Source: Streptomyces camponoticapitis (GTDB lineage Bacteria > Actinomycetota > Actinomycetes > Streptomycetales > Streptomycetaceae). From it: 64,000 nt of DNA. Location: the NCBI RefSeq assembly GCF_014646115.1, contig NZ_BMMV01000024.1, positions 61,901 through 125,900 of the forward strand, in the 5' to 3' direction. Positions 43,579 to 52,017 of this stretch are shown here, piece by piece. The translations under genes and the position numbers were made by a program. Position 1 is the first letter of the stretch. Each line of letters begins with the position of its first letter. Below the pieces are notes generated by a model. That model did not search any database, had not been told where the DNA came from, and saw nothing but the letters and a program-made list of their open reading frames with translations.

Positions 43579-44508
43579 TCAGCCCTTGACCGCTCCCTGC
43601 ATGATCCCGCCGACTATCTGGCGGCCGAAGACGATGAACATCGCCAGCAGCGGCAGGGTGCCCAGCAGGGCCCCCGCCATGATCACGGACTGGTCGCGCA
43701 CATAGCCCGCGCTGAGCTGGGTGAGGGCGACGGGAACGGTGGGGTTGGTCATGTCGAGTGCGATGAACGGCCAGAAGAAGTCGTTCCACGCGTGCACGAA
43801 CGTGATCATGAACAGGACGGCCATGGGCGGCCGGGCGATCGGCAGCACGATGCTCCAGAAGATACGGAGCGAGTGCGCGCCGTCCAGGCGCCCCGCCTCG
43901 ATGAGTTCGTCGGGCAGCGCCTCCTTGAGGTACTGCCGCATGAAGAACACCCCCACCGCGCTGACCAGCGTCGGGAAGATGACCGACGGAAGCGTCTGCC
44001 CCCACCCCAGCTCGGCCATCATCATGAACAGCGGTACGACTCCGAGCTGCGGCGGCACCAGCATGGTCCCGATGACCAGCAGCAGCAGGAGATTGCGCCC
44101 CCTGAAGCGCAGCTTGGCGAAGGCGAAGCCCGCCAGGGTGGCGAAGAAGACCGTGGACAGCGCGATGGCGCCCGCGACGATCAGGCTGTTCAGCATCGCC
44201 TTGCCCATCGCCGCGTCCTGCCAGGCGATCCCGAGGTTCTTGAGCAGGTTCGGCCCCGGCAGGAAGGGAGGCGGGGTCTGCGCGACGCGGGTGTTGTCGG
44301 TGGATGCGGCGACCACCGTCCAGTACAGCGGGAAGAGGGAGATGAGCGCGGCGATGCCGAGCAGGATGTAGGCGAGTGGTCCGGCGTGGTGCGTGCGGCC
44401 GGCGCCGGGGCGCAGCGCGCGGCGGAACCGGAAGCGGCCGGAGGGCGGCGGGGACTCCGGGGCCCGCTCGCGCGCGTCCGCCAGGACGGGTGCGGTGTCG
44501 ATGGTCAT
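43579..44508 (-). CDS. cebG: Cellobiose/cellotriose ABC permease CebG
   Basis: 309 residues, six membrane segments after a 45-residue cytoplasmic N-tail. The EAA loop is LIEAGRLDGAHSLRIFWSIV. The MalG-type C-terminal end is GRQIVGGIMQGAVKG. ATG 44508 lies 19 bases after the cebF stop. It works with CebF, binding protein CebE and (by family knowledge) the shared ATPase MsiK, which is not in this window. Confidence 0.94.
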   Translation of the reverse strand: MTIDTAPVLADARERAPESPPPSGRFRFRRALRPGAGRTHHAGPLAYILLGIAALISLFPLYWTVVAASTDNTRVAQTPPPFLPGPNLLKNLGIAWQDAAMGKAMLNSLIVAGAIALSTVFFATLAGFAFAKLRFRGRNLLLLLVIGTMLVPPQLGVVPLFMMMAELGWGQTLPSVIFPTLVSAVGVFFMRQYLKEALPDELIEAGRLDGAHSLRIFWSIVLPIARPPMAVLFMITFVHAWNDFFWPFIALDMTNPTVPVALTQLSAGYVRDQSVIMAGALLGTLPLLAMFIVFGRQIVGGIMQGAVKG

Positions 44509-44527
44509 TGCGGCTGCTGCTCCCTGG

Positions 44528-45601
44528 TCAGGACGTGGCGGACGGCGTGGATTCGGCCTTCTTCTGCGGAGCCGCGGCAGCCCGTGCCGGTCGGCGCGCC
44601 TTGAATCCGGTGACGACTCGCTGGAGGACGAAGACGAGGACCAGGATCAGGAACATCGCCCAGGCGATCGTCGCGGCACGGCCCATCTGGTAGTTCTTCC
44701 AGCCCTCTTCGTAGAGGAGCAGTCCGAGCGTCTGGTACTGGTTGTCGGCTCCCCCGCTGATGCCGTTCGGCCCCTGGCCGAAGATCAGCGGCTCGCCGAA
44801 GAGCTGGGTCGCGCCGATCGTGGACAGCACGATGGTGAAGACGATCGTGGCGCTGATGCCGGGGACGGTGACCTGGCGGAACTGCTGCCAGCGGGACGCG
44901 CCGTCGATGGCCGCCGCCTCGTACAGATCCCTCGGTATCGCCTGCATCGCGGCCAGATAGAGCAGCGCGTTGTAGCCGGTCCAGCGCCAGATGACGATGG
45001 CGGAGATGGCGAACTGGGCGGGCCATTTCTGGTTCTCCCAGTCGACGTTCTCGATCCCGAAGAAGCTCAGACCCCAGTTGATCATGCCGAAGTCGCGCTC
45101 GAAGAGCATGGTGAAGACGAGAGCGGCGGCGGCGATCGAGGTGGCGTACGGGGTGAGGACCGCGACCCGGAAGAACGTCGAGCCACGGAGCCGGTAGTTG
45201 AGGAGATGCGCGAGACCCAGCGCCATCAGGAGCTGCGGGACGGTGGAGATGACGCCGATGGTGAAGGTGTTGGTCAGCGCGTTCCAGAACCGGTCGTCGT
45301 CGATGAGCTCCGTGAAGTTGGCGAGTCCTCGCCACTCCATCATGTCCATGGTGGACAGCTCGACGCGGTGCAGCGAGATCCAGAAGGTGTAGATCAGCGG
45401 GTAGAGGCCGAAGGCCCCGAAGATCAGGAAGAACGGGGCGATGAAGGCGTACGGCACCGCGCGCACGTCCAGCCGGTGCAGGATGTTGCGTCGCGACTGG
45501 CCGGCGGCTCCGTCGCGGCCGGCGCCGCCCTTCCCGGCGGAGCCGTCCGGGGGCGGGGGCGGCTGCCCGTCGGTGCGGGCTGCCGGGGTGGAGGTGGCCA
45601 C
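44528..45601 (-). CDS. cebF: Cellobiose/cellotriose ABC permease CebF
   Basis: 357 residues, MalF type. A disordered Pro/Gly-rich N-tail of about 50 residues precedes VPYAFIAPFFLIFGAFGLYP. The EAA loop is LYEAAAIDGASRWQQFRQVT. GTG 45601 is chosen from GGAAGGA 8 bases upstream; a longer frame to 45697 crosses the cebE-cebF hairpin. It is separated from cebE by 120 bases that include a large stem-loop. Confidence 0.94.
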   Translation of the reverse strand: MATSTPAARTDGQPPPPPDGSAGKGGAGRDGAAGQSRRNILHRLDVRAVPYAFIAPFFLIFGAFGLYPLIYTFWISLHRVELSTMDMMEWRGLANFTELIDDDRFWNALTNTFTIGVISTVPQLLMALGLAHLLNYRLRGSTFFRVAVLTPYATSIAAAALVFTMLFERDFGMINWGLSFFGIENVDWENQKWPAQFAISAIVIWRWTGYNALLYLAAMQAIPRDLYEAAAIDGASRWQQFRQVTVPGISATIVFTIVLSTIGATQLFGEPLIFGQGPNGISGGADNQYQTLGLLLYEEGWKNYQMGRAATIAWAMFLILVLVFVLQRVVTGFKARRPARAAAAPQKKAESTPSATS

Positions 45602-45667
45602 GCGGGCGTCCTTCCTCGATGTCTGTGTGGGGCGGTTCGGTGGAGCGGGGATGCGCGAGGGGGGCGC

Positions 45668-45710
45668 GTCCCGGCGGCCGGGCCGGTCAGGTGACACCGG
45701 CCGCCGGGAC
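45668..45710. promoter_or_regulatory. Large stem-loop between cebE and cebF
   Basis: GTCCCGGCGGCC (45668-45679) pairs perfectly with GGCCGCCGGGAC (45699-45710), and the loop bases can pair further (GGCCGGT with ACACCGG). Located just after the cebE stop, it probably partly terminates transcription or protects the 3' end of cebE mRNA, giving more binding protein than permease. Confidence 0.8.
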
Positions 45711-45721
45711 TGCCCCGCCGG

Positions 45722-47086
45722 TCAGCGGGTGGCCTTCTCGATGCGTTCGTCGGTCGTCTTCCACGCCTGGTCGGGGCTCTTGCCCTGGGCCTCGATCAGC
45801 TGAAGGCCGGCCGAGAACGCGTCCTTGATCGTGCCGTCCTTGCGTCCGAGGACCTGCTCGTCCGGGATCTCCTTCGCCGCTGCGCCGAAGATCTGGCCGA
45901 TCGGCGCGTCGCTGAAGTACTCGGACTTGCCGTTGGCCACGGCCGGGATGTCGAGCGCGGTCTTCGAGGAGGGGAAGTTGCCGAGCTTCTCGAAGATGTA
46001 CGCCTGCTGTTCAGGCGCGGTCAGCCAGGCGATGAGGTCGGTGGCCTCCTTCTTCACCGGGCTGTTCTCCATCACCCCGAGGAACGCGCCGCCCCAGTTG
46101 GCTCCCTTGGGCGCCTTGGCGACGTCCCACTTGCCCTTGTTCGCGGGTCCCGCCTTCTCGCTGATGTGGGCGAGCATCCAGGCGGGACAGACGGTCGTGG
46201 CGAACGTGCTGTTGGCCAGTCCCGGGTCCCAGCCCGGCTGGAACTGCCGGAGCTTGGCGGTCAGTCCGGACTCGGCGGCGTCCGCCGCCAGCGCCCAGGC
46301 GTCCTTGACCACGGGGTTGTCCTTGTAGATGAGCTTGCCGCTCTTGTCGTAGAACTGCTGCTCGTCGCCGTAGATCATCGCGTTGAACAGTCCGCTGGAA
46401 CTGTCCATGAAGGCGAGCTTCTTGTTCTTGGTGCCCGTCTTGAAGTCCCTGCCGACGTCGACGTACTTGGACCAGTCGCCCGCCCACAGCTTCTCGACCT
46501 CGGCGCGCTCGGTCGGCAGGCCCGCCTGCTCGAACAGGTCCTTGCGGTAGCAGACCGCCATCGGACCGATGTCCGTGCCGAGTCCGAGCAGCTTGCCGTC
46601 CTTGGTGGTGACCTGGCTGGACTTCCACGGCAGGTAGTGGTCGAGACCGGGCGTCTTCGACAGGTCGGCGAACTTGTCCGACCGGGTGTCGACCAGTTCC
46701 TTGGCCCGGCCTATCTCTATGCCCTGGATGTCCTTGAGGCCGCTGCCCGCGGCCAGGTGCGTCTGGAGCGCCGTGTAGTACGTCTGCTCGTCGCCGGCCA
46801 CGTCGGCCTCGATGAGGATGTCGGGATTCTCCTCCATGTACCGGTCGAGGAGCCCGGCCTCCTTGAACCCCATGACACCGAAGAGGCCCACGCTGATGAC
46901 GGTCTTGCCGTCCTTCGTCTTCGCCTCGCCCGTGTCGCCGCCGCCTCCGCAACCGGCCACGAGCACGAGCGAGAGACCGGCCGCCGCGACGGTGGCGAGC
47001 GAGGGGAAGCGGTTCGGGGAACGGGGCGGGACACGGGTCGGGAGAGCGGAGAGAACGGATCCGAAGCGATGACGGGCGGTGCCCAT
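45722..47086 (-). CDS. cebE: Cellobiose/cellotriose-binding lipoprotein CebE
   Basis: 454 residues. The signal runs through AAAGLSLVLVAGC to lipobox Cys at about 46, then a GGGGDTGEAKTKDG linker. The solute-binding fold includes VISVGLFGVMGFKEAGLLDR, GTDIGPMAVCYRKDLFEQAG and TFATTVCPAWMLAHISEKAG. It captures cello-oligosaccharides for CebFG. ATG 47086 has GGAGGAAG upstream; a longer frame to 47296 crosses the CebR box and is not used. A CebR operator lies 90 bases upstream. Confidence 0.95.
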   Translation of the reverse strand: MGTARHRFGSVLSALPTRVPPRSPNRFPSLATVAAAGLSLVLVAGCGGGGDTGEAKTKDGKTVISVGLFGVMGFKEAGLLDRYMEENPDILIEADVAGDEQTYYTALQTHLAAGSGLKDIQGIEIGRAKELVDTRSDKFADLSKTPGLDHYLPWKSSQVTTKDGKLLGLGTDIGPMAVCYRKDLFEQAGLPTERAEVEKLWAGDWSKYVDVGRDFKTGTKNKKLAFMDSSSGLFNAMIYGDEQQFYDKSGKLIYKDNPVVKDAWALAADAAESGLTAKLRQFQPGWDPGLANSTFATTVCPAWMLAHISEKAGPANKGKWDVAKAPKGANWGGAFLGVMENSPVKKEATDLIAWLTAPEQQAYIFEKLGNFPSSKTALDIPAVANGKSEYFSDAPIGQIFGAAAKEIPDEQVLGRKDGTIKDAFSAGLQLIEAQGKSPDQAWKTTDERIEKATR

Positions 47087-47175
47087 GTGCTTCCTCCTTG
47101 CGGGGCGCTCGACGCGCCGAAAAGTGACTCGGTGAACACACCGGACGCGGGCCCGTCGTCCGGCGAAAGACAGAG

Positions 47176-47189
47176 TGGGAGCGCTCCCA
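47176..47189. promoter_or_regulatory. CebR operator (14-bp palindrome)
   Basis: TGGGAGCGCTCCCA is the exact palindromic CebR consensus known in Streptomyces. It lies between cebE and cebR, where CebR binding blocks cebEFG-bglC until cellobiose or cellotriose is present. Only one copy was found; none was seen upstream of bglC. Confidence 0.95.
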
Positions 47190-47359
47190 GTCGGTTGTGG
47201 AAGACTCTGCGGAGTACGTCGCACCGTGTCAAGAGTTGAAGACATTTCCGTTGCCCGGAGATGTCCGGCACCGAGCAGGGCGGAACGGTGTGTCACGGGC
47301 CAAGTGCCCTGGGCAGGCAGGAACCGGTCCGCCCTCGGGGGCAGAAGTCAGGAGAAGCG

Positions 47360-48388
47360 ATGAGCAGCCGTAAACACCAAGGTCAGCGGCCAACTCTTGA
47401 AGCCGTCGCCGAGCTGGCGGGGGTGGGCCGCGGGACCGTTTCGCGCGTCGTCAACGGTTCGCCCGGCGTCAGCGCGAAGGCCCGCGCCGCGGTCGAGACG
47501 GCCATCTCGCAGCTGAACTACATACCCAACCCGGCCGCGCGCAGCCTGGTCACCAGCCGGACGGACTGCGTCGCGCTCGTGATCCCCGAGTCGGAGAGCC
47601 GGCTGGCCGCGGAGCCGTACTTCTCCGCCGTGATCCGCGGCGTGAGTACGGAACTGGCCGACACCGAGATGCAGTTGCTGCTCATCCTGGTACGCGACCG
47701 GCGCGAACTCGACCGGCTGACGCGCTTCGCGGCGGCCCGCCGGGTGGACGGCGTCCTGCTGGTGTCGATCCACGACGACGACCCGCTGCCGGGCCTGCTC
47801 GAAGAGATGCGGATGCCGACGGTCCTCGCGGGCCGGCGCTCGCCCGAGGAGTCCCTGAGCCATGTCCACTCCGACAACGTCGGCGGCGCCGCGACGGCCG
47901 TACGGCATCTGATCGACGGTGGGCGCGCCACGATCGCGACGATCACCGGACCGCTCGACATGGACGTCGGCAACAGCAGGCTCCGGGGCTGGCGCGAGGC
48001 CCTGGCGGAGCGGGGCATGCCCGTGGACGAACGCCTGGTCGCGGTCTCGGACTTCACCGAGGAGGGCGGGCGTACGGCGATGCGCGACCTGCTCGACCGC
48101 GTCCCCGGCATCGACGCCGTCTTCGCCGCGTCGGACGTGATGGCCGTGGGCGCGCTGACCGAACTGCGCGAGCGGGGACGCCGGGTGCCCGACGACGTGG
48201 CGGTGATCGGTTTCGACGACTCGGTCATCGCCCGGCACACGACTCCGGCGCTGACGAGCGTGCGCCAGCCCATCGAGGCGATCGGCCGCTCGATGACGAG
48301 GCTGCTCCTGGAGGAGATCGCGGAGCCCACGACGGCCCACCAGCAGCTCGTCCTGCCAACGACGCTGATCGTGCGCGACTCCGCGTGA
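47360..48388 (+). CDS. cebR: Cellobiose-responsive LacI repressor CebR
   Basis: 342 residues. The HTH is VAELAGVGRGTVSRVVNG, with hinge helix AVETAISQLNYIPNPAARSL. The effector domain contains VALVIPESESRLAAEPYFSA and VAVIGFDDSVIARHTTPALT. ATG 47360 with GGAGAAG is chosen; upstream frame to 47261 is promoter. It is divergent from cebE across the CebR box, the same arrangement as in other Streptomyces. In plant-pathogenic species the homologue also controls thaxtomin, but nothing of that kind is here. Confidence 0.94.
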   Translation: MSSRKHQGQRPTLEAVAELAGVGRGTVSRVVNGSPGVSAKARAAVETAISQLNYIPNPAARSLVTSRTDCVALVIPESESRLAAEPYFSAVIRGVSTELADTEMQLLLILVRDRRELDRLTRFAAARRVDGVLLVSIHDDDPLPGLLEEMRMPTVLAGRRSPEESLSHVHSDNVGGAATAVRHLIDGGRATIATITGPLDMDVGNSRLRGWREALAERGMPVDERLVAVSDFTEEGGRTAMRDLLDRVPGIDAVFAASDVMAVGALTELRERGRRVPDDVAVIGFDDSVIARHTTPALTSVRQPIEAIGRSMTRLLLEEIAEPTTAHQQLVLPTTLIVRDSA

Positions 48389-48446
48389 CGGGGCGGCGGG
48401 GCGAGCCCGGTGGCCGGCCGCCGGGGCCGAGCGATCACGACGACCG

Positions 48447-48466
48447 GGCCCCGGTGGGCCGGGGCC
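48447..48466. terminator. Terminator of cebR
   Basis: GGCCCCGG-TGGG-CCGGGGCC, a perfect 8-bp stem with a tetraloop, 59 bases after the cebR stop and before the next gene on the same strand. Confidence 0.75.
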
Positions 48467-48591
48467 GGCGGGACTCGGAGCCGTAAAAGATGGAAGGTTC
48501 TCGCCCTGTGTCCTCCGTGGCCTCCGTACCCTCCACGAGCCGAAACCTACTGTGTCCGCCGCCCGTCCGTCGTCCGAGGAGAGCTCCGCCC

Positions 48592-49830
48592 ATGAAGATC
48601 CAGTCCGTGGAGACCGTCGTCACCAGCCCCGGCCGCAACTTCGTGACCCTGCGTGTGACCACGTCCGAGGGGGTCGTCGGGCTCGGCGACGCCACCCTCA
48701 ACGGCCGCGAGCTGGCCGTCGACGCCTACCTGCGTGAGCACATCACCCCTCTCCTGCTCGGCCGCGACGCGGGCGCGATCGAGGACACCTGGCAGTACCT
48801 GTACCGGGGCGCCTACTGGCGGCGCGGCCCCGTCACCATGGCCGCGGTCGCCGCCGTCGACATGGCCCTGTGGGACATCAAGGCGAAGACCGCGGGGATG
48901 CCGCTCTACCAACTGCTCGGCGGGCGCAGCCGGCGCGGGGCGCTGGCCTACGGGCACGCGGCGGGCCGCGACGTCCCCGAGCTGCTGGACTCGGTGCGCG
49001 CCGTTCTGGCGGAGGGCTACCGCGCGGTCCGGATCCAGACAGGCGTGCCCGGCCTGGACGCCGTGTACGGGGTGGACGGCGGCGACGCCGCGACCGGCGT
49101 CGGACTCCGCGGCGGCGGGAACGGGGCGGCGGGCGACCACCCGCTGCCGTTCGAGGAGGTGTGGGACACGGCCGCCTATCTCCGGCACATACCGACGGTC
49201 TTCGAGGCCGTGCGCCACGAGTTCGGCCCCGGGCTTCCCCTGCTCCACGACGGCCACCACCGCATGACCCCGATCGAGGCCGCGCGGCTCGGCAAGTCCC
49301 TCGAACCCTACGGCCTGTTCTGGCTGGAGGACTGCACACCGGCGGAGGACCAGGCGGCGCTGCGGCTCGTACGGCAGCACACCACGACCCCGCTGGCCGT
49401 CGGCGAGGTCTTCAATCACGTCAACGACTACACGACGCTGCTCGGTGAACGGCTGATCGATTACGTACGTTCGGCGGTCACCCACGCCGGAGGCATCACG
49501 GCGATGCGCAAACTCCTCGATCTGGCGGCGGTCCACGGTGCCAAGTCCGGGATCCACGGTCCGGCCGACATCTCGCCGGTGGGTATGGCGGCGGCGATCC
49601 ATCTCGACGTGGCGATCCACAACTTCGGTATCCAGGAGTACACCCGGCACTCGGCCGACACACTGGAGGTCTTCCGCCCCTCGTACATCTTCGACGACGG
49701 ACTGCTGAATCCTTCGGAGGCGCCGGGTCTCGGCGTCGAGCTGGATCTGGAGGCGGCCGCCCGCTTCCCGTACTCCCCCGCGTATCTGCCGGTGAACCGG
49801 CTGCTCGACGGCACGGTGCACGACTGGTGA
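48592..49830 (+). CDS. D-mannonate dehydratase-type enolase superfamily protein (ManD/RspA)
   Basis: 412 residues, the ManD length. The N-terminal lid is TSPGRNFVTLRVTTSEGVVG, then DATLNGRELAV, YRGAYWRRGPVTMAAVAAVD and MALWDIKAKTAGMPLYQLLG. The barrel has FWLEDCTPAEDQ and the C-terminal region HGPADISPVG and IHNFGIQEYT. ManD enzymes dehydrate D-mannonate (or, in low-activity members, D-gluconate) to 2-keto-3-deoxygluconate. ATG 48592 follows GAGGAGAG. It reads in the same direction as cebR but behind its terminator; partner genes for hexuronate catabolism are not visible. Confidence 0.92.
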   Translation: MKIQSVETVVTSPGRNFVTLRVTTSEGVVGLGDATLNGRELAVDAYLREHITPLLLGRDAGAIEDTWQYLYRGAYWRRGPVTMAAVAAVDMALWDIKAKTAGMPLYQLLGGRSRRGALAYGHAAGRDVPELLDSVRAVLAEGYRAVRIQTGVPGLDAVYGVDGGDAATGVGLRGGGNGAAGDHPLPFEEVWDTAAYLRHIPTVFEAVRHEFGPGLPLLHDGHHRMTPIEAARLGKSLEPYGLFWLEDCTPAEDQAALRLVRQHTTTPLAVGEVFNHVNDYTTLLGERLIDYVRSAVTHAGGITAMRKLLDLAAVHGAKSGIHGPADISPVGMAAAIHLDVAIHNFGIQEYTRHSADTLEVFRPSYIFDDGLLNPSEAPGLGVELDLEAAARFPYSPAYLPVNRLLDGTVHDW

Positions 49831-49862
49831 GCGCGCGGAGCTGACCGGCCGCGGAAACCCGG

Positions 49863-49891
49863 TTGCCGCTGGTCCGCGCCGCTGACAGGGT
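49863..49891 (+). promoter_or_regulatory. Promoter of the alpha/beta hydrolase gene
   Basis: TTGCCG (49863-49868), 17-base spacer, CAGGGT (49886-49891), with the ATG 7 bases later. This fits a SigA/HrdB-type promoter producing a leaderless mRNA. Confidence 0.5.
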
Positions 49892-49898
49892 CTCCGCG

Positions 49899-50738
49899 AT
49901 GCCTACCTACTCCGCACCTGACACCACACAGCTCGCCTACCACGTGTTCGGCGAGGGCCCTCCCCTGGTCTGCCTGCCCGGCGGGCCGATTCAGTCCTCC
50001 GACTACCTCGGTGAGCTGGGCGGGCTCTCGGCGCACCGGCAGCTGATCATGCCGGATCCTCGTGGCGCGGGCGGGTCGGCCGTTCCCGCGGACTCCGCGT
50101 CGTACCGGTGCGACCGGCTCGTGGACGACGTGGAGGCCCTGCGCGAGCATCTCGGCCTCGACCGGATGGACCTGCTGGGTCACTCCAGTGGCGTGAATCT
50201 GGCGGCGCTGTACGTGGCCCGCCACCCGGAACGCGTCGGCAGGCTCGCGCTCATCACACCGAGTGTCCGGGCGGTCGGTATCCCGATCCCGGGCGAAGTG
50301 CGGCGCGAGACGGTACGGCCCCGCCACGACGAGCCGTGGTTCCCCGAGGCGTACGCGGCGCTGGAGGCGATCACCGAGGGCCGTGCGACCGCCGACACCT
50401 GGCAGGCCATCACCCCTTTCTCGTACGGCCGTTGGGACGAAGAGGCCCAGACCTACGAGAGCGCCGGGAAGGCGCAGCGCAACGACGAGGCCGCGGGTGT
50501 CTTCGCCGGAGAGGGCGCTTTCGACCCGGAGTCCACGCGCGAGGCGCTCGGCCGGTTCGAGCGGCCGGTGCTGCTGCTCGCGGGCGAGGTCGATCCGGGA
50601 GCCCCGCCGGTCGTGGCGGCCGAGTTCGCGGGGCTGTTCCCGAACGCCGAACTCGTCGTCCAGCCGGGCGCGGGGCACTTCCCGTGGCGCGACGACCCCG
50701 GGCGGTTCATGGCGGCGACGTCGGCGTTCCTGGCCTGA
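49899..50738 (+). CDS. Alpha/beta hydrolase (proline iminopeptidase-like)
   Basis: 279 residues. The oxyanion region is PPLVCLPGGPIQSSDYLGEL, the nucleophile Ser is in LLGHSSGVNLAALYVA, the Asp is in LLAGEVDPGAPP, and the His is in QPGAGHFPWRD. The PGGP motif near the N-terminus suggests the proline iminopeptidase branch. ATG 49899 is used with a leaderless promoter. The substrate is unknown. Confidence 0.86.
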   Translation: MPTYSAPDTTQLAYHVFGEGPPLVCLPGGPIQSSDYLGELGGLSAHRQLIMPDPRGAGGSAVPADSASYRCDRLVDDVEALREHLGLDRMDLLGHSSGVNLAALYVARHPERVGRLALITPSVRAVGIPIPGEVRRETVRPRHDEPWFPEAYAALEAITEGRATADTWQAITPFSYGRWDEEAQTYESAGKAQRNDEAAGVFAGEGAFDPESTREALGRFERPVLLLAGEVDPGAPPVVAAEFAGLFPNAELVVQPGAGHFPWRDDPGRFMAATSAFLA

Positions 50739-50783
50739 GGGCGGACCGGAACCGGGTGGGGAGGGCCGCGCGTCCGTCCGGGC

Positions 50784-51455
50784 ATGCACAAGATCACGAA
50801 CGACGCCGGAGTCACGCCCACACCCATGCCGGCCAGGGCCACGCGCTACCTCTACCTGGTACGGCACGGTGAGGCATCGGCCGACGAGAGCGACCTGACG
50901 GAGAACGGGCGGCGCCAGGCCGTCCTGCTCGGCGAGCGGCTGCGGGACAGCCCGCTCTCGGCGATCCATCACGGTCCGCTGCCGCGGGCGGAACGGACGG
51001 CCCGGCTGGTCCGCGACCAACTGGCCCAGCCGCAGTGCGAGTTGTCGCCCTCGGACGCGGCCGGCGACTACATCCCGTACGTGCCCGACGAGCGGGAGCT
51101 ACCGCCCGCCTCGGCGGCCGCGATGCTGGAGCGCCTGGCGGGGTTTCCCGCCGAGGAGCGCGGGCGCGGACCGGAGTTGGCACGGTCGGCGCTCGCGCGG
51201 TTCACCGGGCCTGTGAAGGGTGACGAACCCGTCCACGAACTGCTGGTGACCCACAACTTCCTCGTCGGCTGGCTCGTACGGGACGCGCTCGACGCCCCGC
51301 CCTGGCGGTGGATGGGGCTCAACCACTGCAACGCGGCGCTGACGGTGATCCGGTACTCGCCCGAGCGGCCGTCTTCCGTGCTGCTCTACAACGACATGGG
51401 CCATCTGCCCGCCGCACTTCGCTGGACGGGATTCCCGGCCGGACCGCACTTCTGA
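50784..51455 (+). CDS. Histidine phosphatase superfamily protein
   Basis: 223 residues. The catalytic motif is YLVRHGEASADE (phospho-His). Conserved RTARLVRD and the second His in LLVTHNFLVGWLV complete the site. It resembles small phosphoglycerate-mutase-like phosphatases. ATG 50784 is assumed, but ATG 50826 (MPARATRY) would also give a full domain. It lies 45 bases after the hydrolase and converges with the TmrB-like gene. Confidence 0.87.
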   Translation: MHKITNDAGVTPTPMPARATRYLYLVRHGEASADESDLTENGRRQAVLLGERLRDSPLSAIHHGPLPRAERTARLVRDQLAQPQCELSPSDAAGDYIPYVPDERELPPASAAAMLERLAGFPAEERGRGPELARSALARFTGPVKGDEPVHELLVTHNFLVGWLVRDALDAPPWRWMGLNHCNAALTVIRYSPERPSSVLLYNDMGHLPAALRWTGFPAGPHF

Positions 51456-51477
51456 ACCGGCGCCGGACACCGGCGTC

Positions 51478-52017
51478 TCAGACGGCGACGCCGACCTGCT
51501 TCAGCACGTCGTCCGCCAGCTCCGCCGTCGGCCGCTCGCCGTCCAGGAAGACGGTCCCGGCGGGCATGGTGTCCGCCGCCGCCACACAGCGCACCACCCT
51601 CTCCATGACCCAGGCGAGACCGGCGGCCTCGGCCTCCGGGTCGTGCGGTGGGACCGCCCGGGCCCTGAGGCGACGCTCCAGCACGTCTGTCGGGACCTTG
51701 AGGAAGAAGTGGTGCATGGTGACCTCGGCGGCGGCGAGCGCGCCGAAGACCTCGCTCATGTAGAGCGGGTGCACGAGCGTCATCGGCACCAGGACCGGCC
51801 GCTCGTACTCCTTGAGCAGCCCCAGCGCCAGCGAGACCAACTGGCTCCGCCACAGGGGCAGATCCTGGAAGTCCCCGGTGGGGTCGTCCACGATCTCCCG
51901 CAGGAGGAGGCCTACCTGCTCCGGGTCGTACACCAGCGCGTCGGGCCAACGGCTGTGCAGCTCCGCGACCAGGGTCGTCTTGCCCGCGCCGAAAGAGCCG
52001 TTCACCCAGACGATCAT
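51478..52017 (-). CDS. TmrB-like P-loop ATP-binding protein
   Basis: 179 residues. MIVWVNGSFGAGKTTLVAEL holds the Walker A motif, followed by ALVYDPEQVGLLLREIV, DFQDLPLWRSQLVSLALGLL, VLVPMTLVHPLYMSEVFGAL and a C-terminal RCVAAADTMPAGTVFLDGER. The order of these segments closely parallels Bacillus TmrB, which gives tunicamycin resistance by binding the drug. The family also includes general small kinases, so resistance is not assured. The ATG overlaps the HEAT-protein stop in an ATGA quartet, so it is translationally coupled to that gene. Confidence 0.88.
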   Translation of the reverse strand: MIVWVNGSFGAGKTTLVAELHSRWPDALVYDPEQVGLLLREIVDDPTGDFQDLPLWRSQLVSLALGLLKEYERPVLVPMTLVHPLYMSEVFGALAAAEVTMHHFFLKVPTDVLERRLRARAVPPHDPEAEAAGLAWVMERVVRCVAAADTMPAGTVFLDGERPTAELADDVLKQVGVAV

